Of a stretch of DNA of 64,000 bases, positions 37,321 to 45,303 are shown one piece after another; the stretch's first letter is position 1, and each line of letters opens with the position of its first letter. The translations under genes and the position numbers were made by a program. Under the pieces are notes generated by a model that saw only the letters and a list, made by a program, of their open reading frames with translations, was not told the DNA's origin and ran no database searches. Source of the stretch: S015-6 sp964384945 (GTDB taxonomy: Bacteria > Desulfobacterota > DSWW01); assembly GCA_964384945.1 (NCBI GenBank), contig CAYLMK010000007.1, forward strand, positions 124,001 through 188,000, written 5' to 3'.

Positions 37321-38691
37321 ATGTCAGAAGAGAGGCCTTACTGGAACATGGAGATCGAGCCCTGGCTGAACACCCCCCGGATGAAGGACCTGCAGCTCGA
37401 GAGGCTCAAGGTCATGCTCAAACGGCACTGGGAGAACGCCCCTTTCCAGAGAAAACGGATCGCCGCCGCGGGCATCGATATGGACAGCCTCGACAGAAAG
37501 CCCTGGGGCGTGGAGGACCTGCTGAAGGCGATCCCGGTCTACGACAAGCAAGGCTATCGTGAACACGCCGAGGCCTGCGGAGGCGACCTGATCCGGCTCA
37601 TGGAGGAGGAGATGCCGGTCTCGGTGGAGGATCTGGTCATGGTCAACAGCACCACCGGAACGACCGGAGAGCCCACCCCCTATCCCCTGACCATGAAGGA
37701 CATCTTCGATGTCTGGGGAGAGACGCTCTGCCGAGGGCTCTGGCGGGGGGGCCTTCGGAGACACGACCGGATCCTGCATTGCTTCGCCCTGTCCATGGTC
37801 ATCGCCGGCACCGGCACCCTGATGGGCCTGACCAAGACCGGCGCCATGGTGATCCCGGTGGGCGCGGAGTCCGGGACGGACCGGATCTTCCAGATGGCAA
37901 AGTACTTCAAGCCGACCGTGTTCTTCGGCACGCCGTCCCTGGCGACCTACATCATCGAAAAGGCGCCGGAAAAGATCGGCAAGGAAGCCAAGGGTCTGGG
38001 GATCAGGCTGCTCGCCTGCGGCGGAGAGCCGGGGGCCGGCGTGCCGGAACTCAGAAGGCGCCTCGAGGAGAGCTTCGGCGCAAAGCTGCTGGACACGGGC
38101 GCGGGCCACGGCGTCTCCTGCGATCACCCCGAGTACCAGGGCATGCACTGGCTGGCGGACGACCTGTGCATCTACGAGCTCGTCGACCCGGATACGCGGG
38201 AACCGGTCCCGCTTCGGGACGGGGCCCGGGGAGAGGCCGTGTTCACCAACATCGAAGGGGACGGCTGGTCCTGGCTGCGAACGAGCCTGGGGGATATCCA
38301 CGAGGTCACGATGTCCCCCTGCCCCTGCGGCAGAACCGGCTTTCGCTACCGCATCGTGGGACGCACCGACGACATGCTCAAGGTCAAGGGGGTGATTGTC
38401 TATCCGGCGGCCGTTACCGGCGTCCTGGAGACCTTTGCCCCGCGGGTCACGGGGGAGTTTCGGATCGTGCTTACCGAAAGGCCGCCCCTGGTCATCCCCC
38501 CGCTCAAGATCAAGATCGAACACGGCCCCGACGTCGGCGAAGGCGGGCTGAAGGAACTCGAAAAGCAGCTGCTCGAGGCCTTCCATGTCAGACTCAAAAT
38601 CCGGCCGCAGATCCTCTGGCAGAAGCCGGGGGAACTGGAGAGGTCCACGTACAAGGGAAAGAAGTTTGAAAAGGCGTACAAAGATGCCTGA
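37321..38691 (+). CDS. Phenylacetate-CoA ligase (PaaK)-family acyl-CoA ligase
   Basis: 456 residues, AMP-forming. The phosphate loop is NSTTGTTGEPTPYP. The C-terminal region has CPCGRTGFRYRIVGRTDDMLKVKG, the PaaK hinge motif, with a conserved CxCG. PaaK-like enzymes activate aryl- and other carboxylates with ATP and CoA. AGGAGGAG 5 bases before the ATG is the strongest ribosome site in this region. It follows an SDR and precedes an HAD phosphatase and another SDR. The exact acid substrate is not predictable. Confidence 0.9.
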   Translation: MSEERPYWNMEIEPWLNTPRMKDLQLERLKVMLKRHWENAPFQRKRIAAAGIDMDSLDRKPWGVEDLLKAIPVYDKQGYREHAEACGGDLIRLMEEEMPVSVEDLVMVNSTTGTTGEPTPYPLTMKDIFDVWGETLCRGLWRGGLRRHDRILHCFALSMVIAGTGTLMGLTKTGAMVIPVGAESGTDRIFQMAKYFKPTVFFGTPSLATYIIEKAPEKIGKEAKGLGIRLLACGGEPGAGVPELRRRLEESFGAKLLDTGAGHGVSCDHPEYQGMHWLADDLCIYELVDPDTREPVPLRDGARGEAVFTNIEGDGWSWLRTSLGDIHEVTMSPCPCGRTGFRYRIVGRTDDMLKVKGVIVYPAAVTGVLETFAPRVTGEFRIVLTERPPLVIPPLKIKIEHGPDVGEGGLKELEKQLLEAFHVRLKIRPQILWQKPGELERSTYKGKKFEKAYKDA

Positions 38692-38714
38692 CCCGGCACC
38701 GGACCCCGGATCAC

Positions 38715-38743
38715 TTGACCGCGGGACGTCCGTTCCCTATCCT
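38715..38743 (+). promoter_or_regulatory. Sigma-70 promoter before the HAD/SDR pair
   Basis: TTGACC (38715-38720), 17-base spacer, TATCCT (38738-38743). The start would be near 38750, about 35 bases before the TTG of the HAD gene. A 7-bp hairpin (GCCTGCG, 8-base loop, CGCAGGC) at 38744-38765 lies in the short leader. The -10 context CCCTATCCT is shared with the promoter at 24829-24858. Confidence 0.55.
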
Positions 38744-38784
38744 GCCTGCGAACAGGCCCGCAGGCGAGAAGAAAGGCATCCGAG

Positions 38785-39540
38785 TTGAACCGCATCCAAG
38801 CAGTCTTCTTCGATGTCGGCTGGACGCTCAGCTACCCTCACCGGTCCATGTGGGACGTGTTCGCAGAGGTGATCCGCGAAGGGGGCGTGGAGACTAACGC
38901 CGAGGAAGTGGAGCGAACCGCGCATTCCCTGGTCGCAAGGCACCGAGCGCGGGCCATCCGCGAATTCCTGGCCGGAGGAGCGGAATACACCGACTCGGAC
39001 GAGGAGTTCGAGGCGCTTTTTCTGGCCATGGGCCAGGTGCTGATCGGCAAGGCGGGGCTCGATGGAGACCCGACCGCCCGCACCCGGCAGGTGCTCCAAC
39101 GGTTCTGGCGGCTCGAGAACTGGGCGGTCTACCCGGACGTCGTCGATACGATCGAGCGCCTTCGCGCACGGCAGGTGCGGATCGGGGTCCTCTCGAACGC
39201 GACATCCGCCCTGGTCGGCTTTCTGGACGAAATCGGGCTTCTGAAATACTTCGATTTCACCGTCGTATCCGCGATCGTGGGCACGAAGAAGCCGGATCGC
39301 CGCATCTTCGAGGTCGCTCTCGACCGGGCCGGCGTGAAGGCGGCGGATGCCGCGCACGTAGGCGACATGTACCTGGAGGACGTCCTCGGAGCCAGGAACG
39401 TCGGGGTTCGGCCCTTTCTGATCGACCGGGGGAGGAATTCGCTCTTTCCCGGCTTTCCCGAAGCCGCGGAACATTCTCCCGAAAATGTCGAGATCGTCCG
39501 CGGTCTTCCCGCGATGCTCGAGGCGCTCGGGATCGATTGA
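38785..39540 (+). CDS. HAD-superfamily hydrolase
   Basis: 251 residues starting with TTG (NRIQAVFFDVGWTL), with AGAAAGG 8 bases upstream. The nucleophile motif is FFDVGWTL; the second aspartate of the usual DxD is glycine, as in several HAD-IA subfamilies. Motif II is LSNATS, motif III is the lysine in GTKKPDR and motif IV is HVGDMYLED. A phosphatase or dehalogenase is expected; the substrate is unknown. It shares a promoter with the SDR downstream (48-base gap). Confidence 0.88.
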   Translation: MNRIQAVFFDVGWTLSYPHRSMWDVFAEVIREGGVETNAEEVERTAHSLVARHRARAIREFLAGGAEYTDSDEEFEALFLAMGQVLIGKAGLDGDPTARTRQVLQRFWRLENWAVYPDVVDTIERLRARQVRIGVLSNATSALVGFLDEIGLLKYFDFTVVSAIVGTKKPDRRIFEVALDRAGVKAADAAHVGDMYLEDVLGARNVGVRPFLIDRGRNSLFPGFPEAAEHSPENVEIVRGLPAMLEALGID

Positions 39541-39588
39541 AAAGGCCCCTGCGCAGTCAACCTGCTTGCGAACCGAGGAGGCTCGACC

Positions 39589-40428
39589 ATGGACATCTTC
39601 CGCAACAAGACGGCCATTGTGACCGGCGGCGCATCGGGAATCGGCAAGGCCCTCTGTGAGCTGCTCGCCCGGCACGGGGCGAATCTGGTGGTGGCCGACC
39701 TGGACGGGGAAGGGGCGCGGAACGTGGCCTCCGGCATCGTGGCCTCGGGCGGAAGGGCCGAGGCGGCGAGGCTCGACGTGACGAGCGAGCGGGATGTGCG
39801 GGGGCTCGTGGAGAAGACCGCCGCCGAGAACGGAAGGCTCGACTATCTGTTCAACAACGCCGGCATCGGCATCGGCGGCGAAGTGCAGGACATGACCCTG
39901 GACCAGTGGAGGCGCATCGTCGACGTCAACCTGTGGGGCGTGGTCTACGGCACGCTGGCCGCGTACAAGGTGATGGTGGGGCAGGGATCCGGACACATCG
40001 TGAACACGTCCTCGGGCGCAGGGCTGGTCCCCTCGCCCCTGCTCACGGCCTACTCCACGACCAAGCACGCGGTGGTCGGGCTCTCGACCGGCCTGCGGGC
40101 CGAAGGGGCCGGCCTGGGCGTCAAGGTGAGCGTGGTCTGCCCCGGCTTCATCGATACGCCCATCTTTGACGCCACGGAATACGTGAACACCACCAAGGAG
40201 AATGCATGGGCCGTTCTGCCCCGCGGACTCAAGATGATGAGCGCCGCCGATTGCGCGCGGGCCGTCCTGCGCGGCGTGGCCAGAAACCGGGGGATCATCC
40301 CGGTGCAGGCACCGGCCTACATCCTGTGGTGGCTCAACCGGCTGCACCCCGGGATCCTGGACGCGCAGTCCCGCCGGACGATCGAGAAATACCGAAACGT
40401 GGTTCGCCGGAAACGGTCCCGGGCCTAA
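39589..40428 (+). CDS. Short-chain dehydrogenase/reductase
   Basis: 279 residues. TGGASGIG at about residues 10-17, NNAGIGIGG in the centre, and the catalytic set SSGAG...YSTTK (Y-x3-K). The aspartate after strand 2 (VADLDG) points to NAD(H). GAGGAGG lies 8 bases before the ATG. It resembles the SDR at 36403 in layout and may act on the same type of intermediate. Its stop codon overlaps that of the convergent M24 peptidase gene by 4 bases. Confidence 0.9.
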   Translation: MDIFRNKTAIVTGGASGIGKALCELLARHGANLVVADLDGEGARNVASGIVASGGRAEAARLDVTSERDVRGLVEKTAAENGRLDYLFNNAGIGIGGEVQDMTLDQWRRIVDVNLWGVVYGTLAAYKVMVGQGSGHIVNTSSGAGLVPSPLLTAYSTTKHAVVGLSTGLRAEGAGLGVKVSVVCPGFIDTPIFDATEYVNTTKENAWAVLPRGLKMMSAADCARAVLRGVARNRGIIPVQAPAYILWWLNRLHPGILDAQSRRTIEKYRNVVRRKRSRA

Positions 40429-41723
40429 CCGCACAACCACACATCGTAGGGGAGATCGACCCCGATTCTTTCCAGCCCCTTGTCGGTGACCAGCCAGATG
40501 TCCTCGGGCATGTTCCCGTAGTAGACCAGCTCCGAGTCGTAGCAGCCGACCTCGATGCACAGGGTCATGCCGGGCAGGATTTCGGTCAGATCGTCTTCGG
40601 CGAGCCACGGCGGCTCATGGTTCATCGTCCCGATCCCGTGGCCCACGAACTCGATGGGGACGAACTGGTTCCAGTCCTGGCGGTAGGTCTCTTTCTCGGC
40701 CATCTTGAATACGTCGCAGGCCCGCATGCCGGGATAGATGTTGTTCACCGTATTCAGGTATGCATCCCGGCCCCGGCTGGAAAGCTCGGCGAGCTTCGGG
40801 GGCAGCCTGTCGCCAACGTAGAAGCAACGCTGCAGGTCGGTCCAGTAACCTTTGTAGGAGGGCCCGCAGTCCGAGAAGCCCTGGTCCCCCTTCCGGATGA
40901 CGCGGTCGTAGAAGGGCGTGGTCACGATGCGCCATTTCCCCGGGCCTTCGCAGCCGCAAAGGAAGAGCACAGGGTTGGTCATGCAGGGGGTCTCGAACAT
41001 GTCTTCCTTGACCCACTCTTCCCAGATCACGCGGTGCACGTCCCGTTCCGTGACCCCCGGTCGGATCGCCTTCCACCCCTTCTCCAAAACGCGCTTGGCC
41101 TTGTCGCACATCTCGCGCATCAGTGCGATCTCCCAGTCTGTCTTGATCGTCTTCTGTTCCCAGAGGACCTTTTCCGCCGTCACGAACCTCGCATTCGGCA
41201 GGGCCGCCTCGATCCGGCGGATTTCGTCGATACCGACCTGGAGGATGTGATGGGCGCCGTACTCCATCCCGATCACCTTGTTGTGCAGGCCCAGCGAAGT
41301 CATGGTGTCCACAAAGATGTCGAGGAAGCGGATCGGAAGCCGCCAGTGTTTGACACCGCACCAGTAGCGGCAATCGCGCACCCAGGTCGTCTTCCTCACA
41401 TTGCTGTCGAGAATCGACTCCCCGACGAAGACCGGGTCGTGCTCCTGCGAGACAATGAAACAATGGCGCCATCGGTCCGTGAACATGAGCGCCGCGTCCC
41501 GGTAGCCGCCGTAATAGTACTTGTTCTCCTCGGCGAACAGCACCATGGCGTCGATTCCATGCTTTGCCAGGAGCTGCTTCGCCCTGCGGATGCGCAGGTC
41601 GAACTCCTCCTTGGGGATGTGGGGCGAGAAGTCCTCGGCCGCCTCCGACTGCTCCCACGTGATCCCCTCCTGCTCGAGCCAATGGTCCTTCGAGAGGTGC
41701 TTCTTCTCCTTTTTCTTGGTCAT
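40425..41723 (-). CDS. M24-family metallopeptidase (Xaa-Pro aminopeptidase-like)
   Basis: 432 residues. A creatinase-like N-terminal domain (about 40-190) precedes the pita-bread domain. The metal ligands are visible: D-C-G...D in FSDCGPSYKGYWTDLQRCF, H in FVGHGIG, and E in CIEVG and PEDIWLVTD. The charged N-terminus (TKKKEKKH) and the interior YYYGGYRDAAL are unusual but the core is intact. GAGGAGG lies 6 bases upstream of ATG 41723. It is the last gene of the TetR-led operon, 35 bases after the kinase gene. It may cleave Xaa-Pro peptides or, like some relatives, DMSP or creatine-like compounds. Confidence 0.88.
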   Translation of the reverse strand: MTKKKEKKHLSKDHWLEQEGITWEQSEAAEDFSPHIPKEEFDLRIRRAKQLLAKHGIDAMVLFAEENKYYYGGYRDAALMFTDRWRHCFIVSQEHDPVFVGESILDSNVRKTTWVRDCRYWCGVKHWRLPIRFLDIFVDTMTSLGLHNKVIGMEYGAHHILQVGIDEIRRIEAALPNARFVTAEKVLWEQKTIKTDWEIALMREMCDKAKRVLEKGWKAIRPGVTERDVHRVIWEEWVKEDMFETPCMTNPVLFLCGCEGPGKWRIVTTPFYDRVIRKGDQGFSDCGPSYKGYWTDLQRCFYVGDRLPPKLAELSSRGRDAYLNTVNNIYPGMRACDVFKMAEKETYRQDWNQFVPIEFVGHGIGTMNHEPPWLAEDDLTEILPGMTLCIEVGCYDSELVYYGNMPEDIWLVTDKGLERIGVDLPYDVWLCG

Positions 41724-41758
41724 GCGAGCCTCCTCGTCATGCAGGTTTCGATGTCGGT

Positions 41759-42853
41759 TCACCGATCGTGCTCTTTGACGCCCCTCAGGTTCGCGCCGCG
41801 CAAATCCGCCCCGCCGAGATCGGCGCCGCGAAGGTCCGCGCCCTCGAGGTCCGCACCGGCCAGATTCGCTTCCCGCAGATCGGCGCCCCGCAGATCGGCC
41901 CGTCGCAGATCCATGTCGGACAGATCCAGGCCCGTCAGGTTGAGAGCCCTCCTCGGCAGCGACCGGATGCTCCGGAGGAGCGAGTCCCACCCGGAGACGC
42001 CGCGGATGTCCAGACCGATTTCTTCGGCGATCTCGAGCGCGCTCTGCCGATCGAAGGGGGCGCTCCGTATCTTTTCGAAGAGCCGCCCGAAGTAGAGGCG
42101 GGCGGGCAGATAGGCCCTGTAGTTTCTGAGGTAGTACCGGCAGCGATCGGTGCGGCACACGCCCGGGTACGAGGCCAGGATCCGGCGCACCCACTCCGCT
42201 TCGTCTTTCGCCCCTCGGACATACCGGCGGATGAGATCGAGGAGACAGGAGCGGTGTTCCAGGATCGACTCGTCCGAAATGCCGAGTTCCTTCGTGTAAA
42301 AGGGCGGGAAAAAGTGGTTCGAAAAGGCCATGCCGAAATCATAGGAGATGCACACGCCCTGCGGCAGGTCCTTCCGGTTGAGCGATGTCTGATGATCGAA
42401 GTCCTCGGTCAGGCAGTCGTGGACCCAGAGGGCGATCCGGGACAGGGCGGCGGTTCGCTGCGGAAGTTCTTCCAACACATGGCTCCCGCAGTACCTTGAA
42501 TAGAGCCGGCCGAAGACCTCCCTGACCTCTGCAAGGTTGCAGAGCTCTTTGCCGAGGGTATAGCTCACGATCTGTCGGGACGGACGCTCCCGGACCGGGA
42601 AATAGGGCACGATCTGCGCTTCGGGCGGGCGCGCCGGCGCCGAACCGCGCACCTGGAAAAGTTCCGGGCATCGCTTGTCGGGCCGGGAGACAAAGACCCA
42701 GATGTCCTGATCGAGGGCCCTCGTTTCGCGGATCTCCAGGGGAAAGGCCGAGAGTTCCGGCCGCTTGCTGCAGTAGGCCTCGATCCGTCCCAGAAGGCGG
42801 GCGTCCGTCGGGGTCGATCGTCTCGCCGGAAACGGGACCGCATGTCCGCTCAC
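41759..42853 (-). CDS. HipA-like kinase domain fused to C-terminal pentapeptide repeats
   Basis: 364 residues starting at a GTG that overlaps the upstream stop (GTGA). Residues 150-175 resemble a kinase catalytic loop and metal motif: D153-H-Q-T-S-L-N159 and, 13 residues later, YDFGMAF with D172. This spacing fits HipA/PI4-kinase-like enzymes. A nucleotide-binding lysine is not clear. Residues 304-359 are about ten A(D/N)LxG repeats, forming a right-handed quadrilateral helix that often mimics DNA or acts as a scaffold. The partner gene upstream (147 residues) is always translated with it. The kinase assignment is inference and needs a profile search. Confidence 0.55.
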   Translation of the reverse strand: MSGHAVPFPARRSTPTDARLLGRIEAYCSKRPELSAFPLEIRETRALDQDIWVFVSRPDKRCPELFQVRGSAPARPPEAQIVPYFPVRERPSRQIVSYTLGKELCNLAEVREVFGRLYSRYCGSHVLEELPQRTAALSRIALWVHDCLTEDFDHQTSLNRKDLPQGVCISYDFGMAFSNHFFPPFYTKELGISDESILEHRSCLLDLIRRYVRGAKDEAEWVRRILASYPGVCRTDRCRYYLRNYRAYLPARLYFGRLFEKIRSAPFDRQSALEIAEEIGLDIRGVSGWDSLLRSIRSLPRRALNLTGLDLSDMDLRRADLRGADLREANLAGADLEGADLRGADLGGADLRGANLRGVKEHDR

Positions 42854-43293
42854 GTGAGAAACCCCCGCAAGGCTTGCCGGTCCTCGGCGCCGAGTTCGAA
42901 GCCGAGAGATCGAAAGGCATCGACGATCCTGTCGAGCGTCTCCTGCGGGTCCCCGGCCGCTTCGGGATCCTGCCGGAAGCGAACCCGGCCCGCCGGGATC
43001 CTTCGCACATATCCCTGCACCTCGCGCATGACCCTGTCCCCGAAGACCCGTCGATAGTCCCTCTCCTCCTCGGACAGACCGGCATCGAAGAGGGCATCCT
43101 CCATGCAGCCGGGAGCGAGGATGACCCGGTCCGGGTCCGGAAAGGCGCCGAGCGCGCTTCCCCTTCCCAGGAAGGCATTCGGTGACTCGCTCAGGCGGCC
43201 CAGCCGCTCGAGGCCGGCCTTGAGCGGAGCCATCAATCCGCGCGAGAGGCTCGTGATGACTGTGTACCCCTTGCATTCGAAGTTCTTCGCCAT
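42850..43293 (-). CDS. Small uncharacterised protein upstream of the kinase/pentapeptide gene
   Basis: 147 residues, no signal peptide or membrane helix, and no domain I recognise. It is predicted to be alpha/beta (KGYTVITSLSRGL; VRRIPAGRVRF; DRIVDAFRSLGFELG). GGAGCGG lies about 6 bases before the ATG. The stop overlaps the GTG of the kinase gene, so the two are translationally coupled and probably interact. The gene follows the metallophosphoesterase by 18 bases. Confidence 0.7.
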   Translation of the reverse strand: MAKNFECKGYTVITSLSRGLMAPLKAGLERLGRLSESPNAFLGRGSALGAFPDPDRVILAPGCMEDALFDAGLSEEERDYRRVFGDRVMREVQGYVRRIPAGRVRFRQDPEAAGDPQETLDRIVDAFRSLGFELGAEDRQALRGFLT

Positions 43294-43311
43294 TTTTTCC
43301 GCTCCATGCGT

Positions 43312-44067
43312 TCAGCGGCCCCACCGGAGCCGCTCGGCGAGGATGCCGGGCAGCCCGGCCCTCCTGATCTTTTCCGAGGCCTTCTCCACATCGTAGGCCA
43401 CCCGCACGAGTTCGTACGTTCCGGATTCGGAATCCAGGATCGCGTAGGCGGCCCTCGGGTTGCCGTCGCGAGGCTGCCCTACGCTGCCGGGATTCAGGAT
43501 GTATCGGTACCGAGGATCGAGCCGGAGCGAGCCCGGGTCCAGGGACCTGACCCGCCGGAACACGCCGGAGAAGAGCCGTCTGCATTCCAGTTCCGCGTGC
43601 GCGGCCGGGATGTGGGTGTGCCCCACCAGAACGAACCGGCTCCGGGAGACGCCGAAGGCCCTCTCGGCATCCCTCTCCGAGAGGACATACTCCCATGCTT
43701 GCGGTCTGCAAGGCGATCCGTGGACGAGATGAATGCTCTCCTCTTCGCACGACAGCGGCAAGGCCCGGAGCACTTCCGCCGATCGCCGGCTCAAGGCCCC
43801 TCGCGTCCAGATCAACGCGGCCGCCGCATCCGGATGGAAGGCGTCCAGATCTTCCTGCGGGTCGGCCGAGGCATGGTCGTGGTTTCCGACGACCAACCGC
43901 GACGCGCGGTTCATCAGCATCTCGACACAGGGCTCCGGGTCCGCTCCGTAGCCCACCGCATCGCCGAGAAAAAAGAGCCTGTCCGCGGATCTCCCCTCCA
44001 GGTCCTCGAACACTGCGCCCAGGGCCTCGAGATTCCCATGTACGTCGGCCAGGACCGCAATTCTCAA
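43312..44067 (-). CDS. Calcineurin-like metallophosphoesterase
   Basis: 251 residues. All five family blocks are present: DVHGN (8-12), GDAVGYG, GNHDHA, HGSP and GHTHIPA. The family hydrolyses phosphoproteins, nucleotides or phosphodiesters with two metals. Its ATG overlaps the TetR stop (ATGA), so it is co-transcribed with the repressor. Next to a putative kinase gene it could act as the matching phosphatase, but this is inference. Confidence 0.92.
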   Translation of the reverse strand: MRIAVLADVHGNLEALGAVFEDLEGRSADRLFFLGDAVGYGADPEPCVEMLMNRASRLVVGNHDHASADPQEDLDAFHPDAAAALIWTRGALSRRSAEVLRALPLSCEEESIHLVHGSPCRPQAWEYVLSERDAERAFGVSRSRFVLVGHTHIPAAHAELECRRLFSGVFRRVRSLDPGSLRLDPRYRYILNPGSVGQPRDGNPRAAYAILDSESGTYELVRVAYDVEKASEKIRRAGLPGILAERLRWGR

Positions 44068-44723
44068 CGCTTCCCGCCCTTCCCGATCCCTTCCGCCAAA
44101 AGCCGTAGCTGGAGCGTCAGAAGGTCCTCCAGACCCACCCCGACCGGATCGAGATAGCCTCGTTTGTGGATGAACAGGGCCCCTTCAATGGCGCCCCACA
44201 GCGCGAAGGTGAGGGTCCGGCTGTCCGCCGCATGCGCAGGAATCTCTCCGGCCTGCATGGCGTCGTCCACGGCCGCCTGGAGAAACGAAAGGGTCTTCGC
44301 CGACATCTCCTCGAGGAGTCGCCGAAGTCCTTCGGGCAGCCCGACCTTCTTGAACCCCATGTCCTTGAAGGAGAGGATGTCGAAATACTCGGGGTATTCC
44401 CTGTAAAATCGGACATAGGCCCGGGCCAGACGGTCCAGCCTGTTCCGGAAGTTCCCTCGCGCCGCGGATGCCTTTTCGAGCAGGCCGATCGCGATGCCGA
44501 AGGCCTCCTGACAGATCCTGCCGTAGATCTCGTCCTTGCCGCTGAAGTAGAAATAGATCAGCCCGGGAGACAGCTCGGCCTCCAGGGCGATCGCCCGGAT
44601 GGAGGCGCCCAGATAGCCCTTTTGCAGAAAAACGCTCTTGCCTGCATCGAGGATCCTTTTCCTCCGCTGCTCGCGCTCGGCCTCCTGCCTCCTCGCCAAG
44701 GCCTCCCGAAGTTCGGCGCCCAT
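44064..44723 (-). CDS. TetR-family transcriptional repressor
   Basis: 219 residues. The N-terminal helix-turn-helix is typical (RKRILDAGKSVFLQKGYLGASIRAIALEAELSPGLIYFYF spans about 20-60). The C-terminal domain is helical and hydrophobic, as expected for ligand binding. It heads an operon with metallophosphoesterase, small protein, kinase/pentapeptide and M24 peptidase genes. A palindromic site fills the spacer of its own promoter, so autoregulation is very likely. The inducer is unknown. Confidence 0.93.
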   Translation of the reverse strand: MGAELREALARRQEAEREQRRKRILDAGKSVFLQKGYLGASIRAIALEAELSPGLIYFYFSGKDEIYGRICQEAFGIAIGLLEKASAARGNFRNRLDRLARAYVRFYREYPEYFDILSFKDMGFKKVGLPEGLRRLLEEMSAKTLSFLQAAVDDAMQAGEIPAHAADSRTLTFALWGAIEGALFIHKRGYLDPVGVGLEDLLTLQLRLLAEGIGKGGKR

Positions 44724-44785
44724 GGATGTCTCCCCTCTGGAGTCGGTTGGAAAGGGACCGGAGCGAAGCGCTGTTGAACATCAGA

Positions 44786-44814
44786 ATAATATTGAACGAT
44801 GTTCAAAATGTCAA
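44786..44814 (-). promoter_or_regulatory. Sigma-70 promoter of the TetR-led operon, with operator in the spacer
   Basis: On the minus strand: TTGACA (44809-44814), a 17-base spacer TTTTGAACATCGTTCAA, and TATTAT (44786-44791). This is the closest match to consensus in the window. The spacer contains the palindrome TTGAAC-ATC-GTTCAA (44792-44806), the expected TetR site. A second half-site, TGTTCAACA read on the minus strand, overlaps the transcription start (44772-44780). The 5' leader would be about 55 bases. Confidence 0.8.
44792..44806. promoter_or_regulatory. Probable TetR operator
   Basis: Perfect inverted repeat TTGAAC-GAT-GTTCAA (plus strand) between -35 and -10 of the tetR promoter. 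The size (15 bp) and place are those of TetR-family operators. Flanking TGTTGAACA (44772-44780) and TGTCAACA (44809-44816) form an imperfect outer dyad centred on nearly the same point. Confidence 0.75.
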
Positions 44815-44816
44815 CA

Positions 44817-45303
44817 GAAAAAACCGACCCCCGGCCGGAAATTGTTATCCCGTTGCCGCTCTTGGTCGCCGCTTCACGCACCTGTTCCCGCTCCATTTGT
44901 AACATGCTGATTTTCAAGCATAAAGACAGCCTTCCCGCACCGCCTTCGTGGCCCGCATTTTGCAGTCCATCCGCCCGATAATGGCAGTCGTCGCCGGGCA
45001 CTGCCGTCGCGGCTCCCTCACCCTCTCGTTCGGGACATCCGCCCCGTGCGCGCTCCCGCTGAATCACTCGGTCGAATGCGGTCCCGGTGTACCCGATCTT
45101 ATCGATCCGAAAACCCCTGTCGTGCAGAGTGCACAGAAAGGAGGAGATTCCGCTTCGGCCAACCCCTGTCGGTACGTCGGCTCGAGCCGAGCCGTGCGAG
45201 GGACCCGTGAAGGGGGTCGCCGTACCGGAAAGGAGGTGAATCCACCGAGTCGCCAGGTTCGTTGCGTCTTCACCTGTCTTTCCAGAATCGGAGGAGAAGA
45301 AAA
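44817..45303. other. Long intergenic region with a leader before the secreted-protein gene
   Basis: About 490 bases without a convincing gene. It runs from the tetR promoter to the secreted-protein gene at 45304. A weak plus-strand promoter candidate is TTGTAA-N17-ATAAAG at about 44897-44925. The distal half is GC-rich and contains a compact set of nested stems (45170-45227) followed by a small hairpin GGTG-AATC-CACC (45235-45246). Small peptides could be encoded but none stands out. Confidence 0.5.
45170..45227 (+). ncRNA. Possible structured 5' leader (three-way junction)
   Basis: Outer stem CGGTACG (45170-45176) pairs with CGTACCG (45221-45227). Inside it are a hairpin in TCGGCTCGAGCCGA (45177-45190, TCGA loop) and a second hairpin GACCC/GGGTC (45202-45206 with 45214-45218). 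The arrangement is compact and lies about 75 bases before the ATG of the secreted-protein gene. It does not match the conserved cores of riboswitch classes that I know. It may be a regulatory leader or chance in GC-rich DNA. Confidence 0.35.

Noticed and set aside
45170..45227. Naming the leader structure as a c-di-GMP or molybdenum-cofactor riboswitch
   Set aside because: The conserved core nucleotides of those classes are not visible; only the stem layout is supported.
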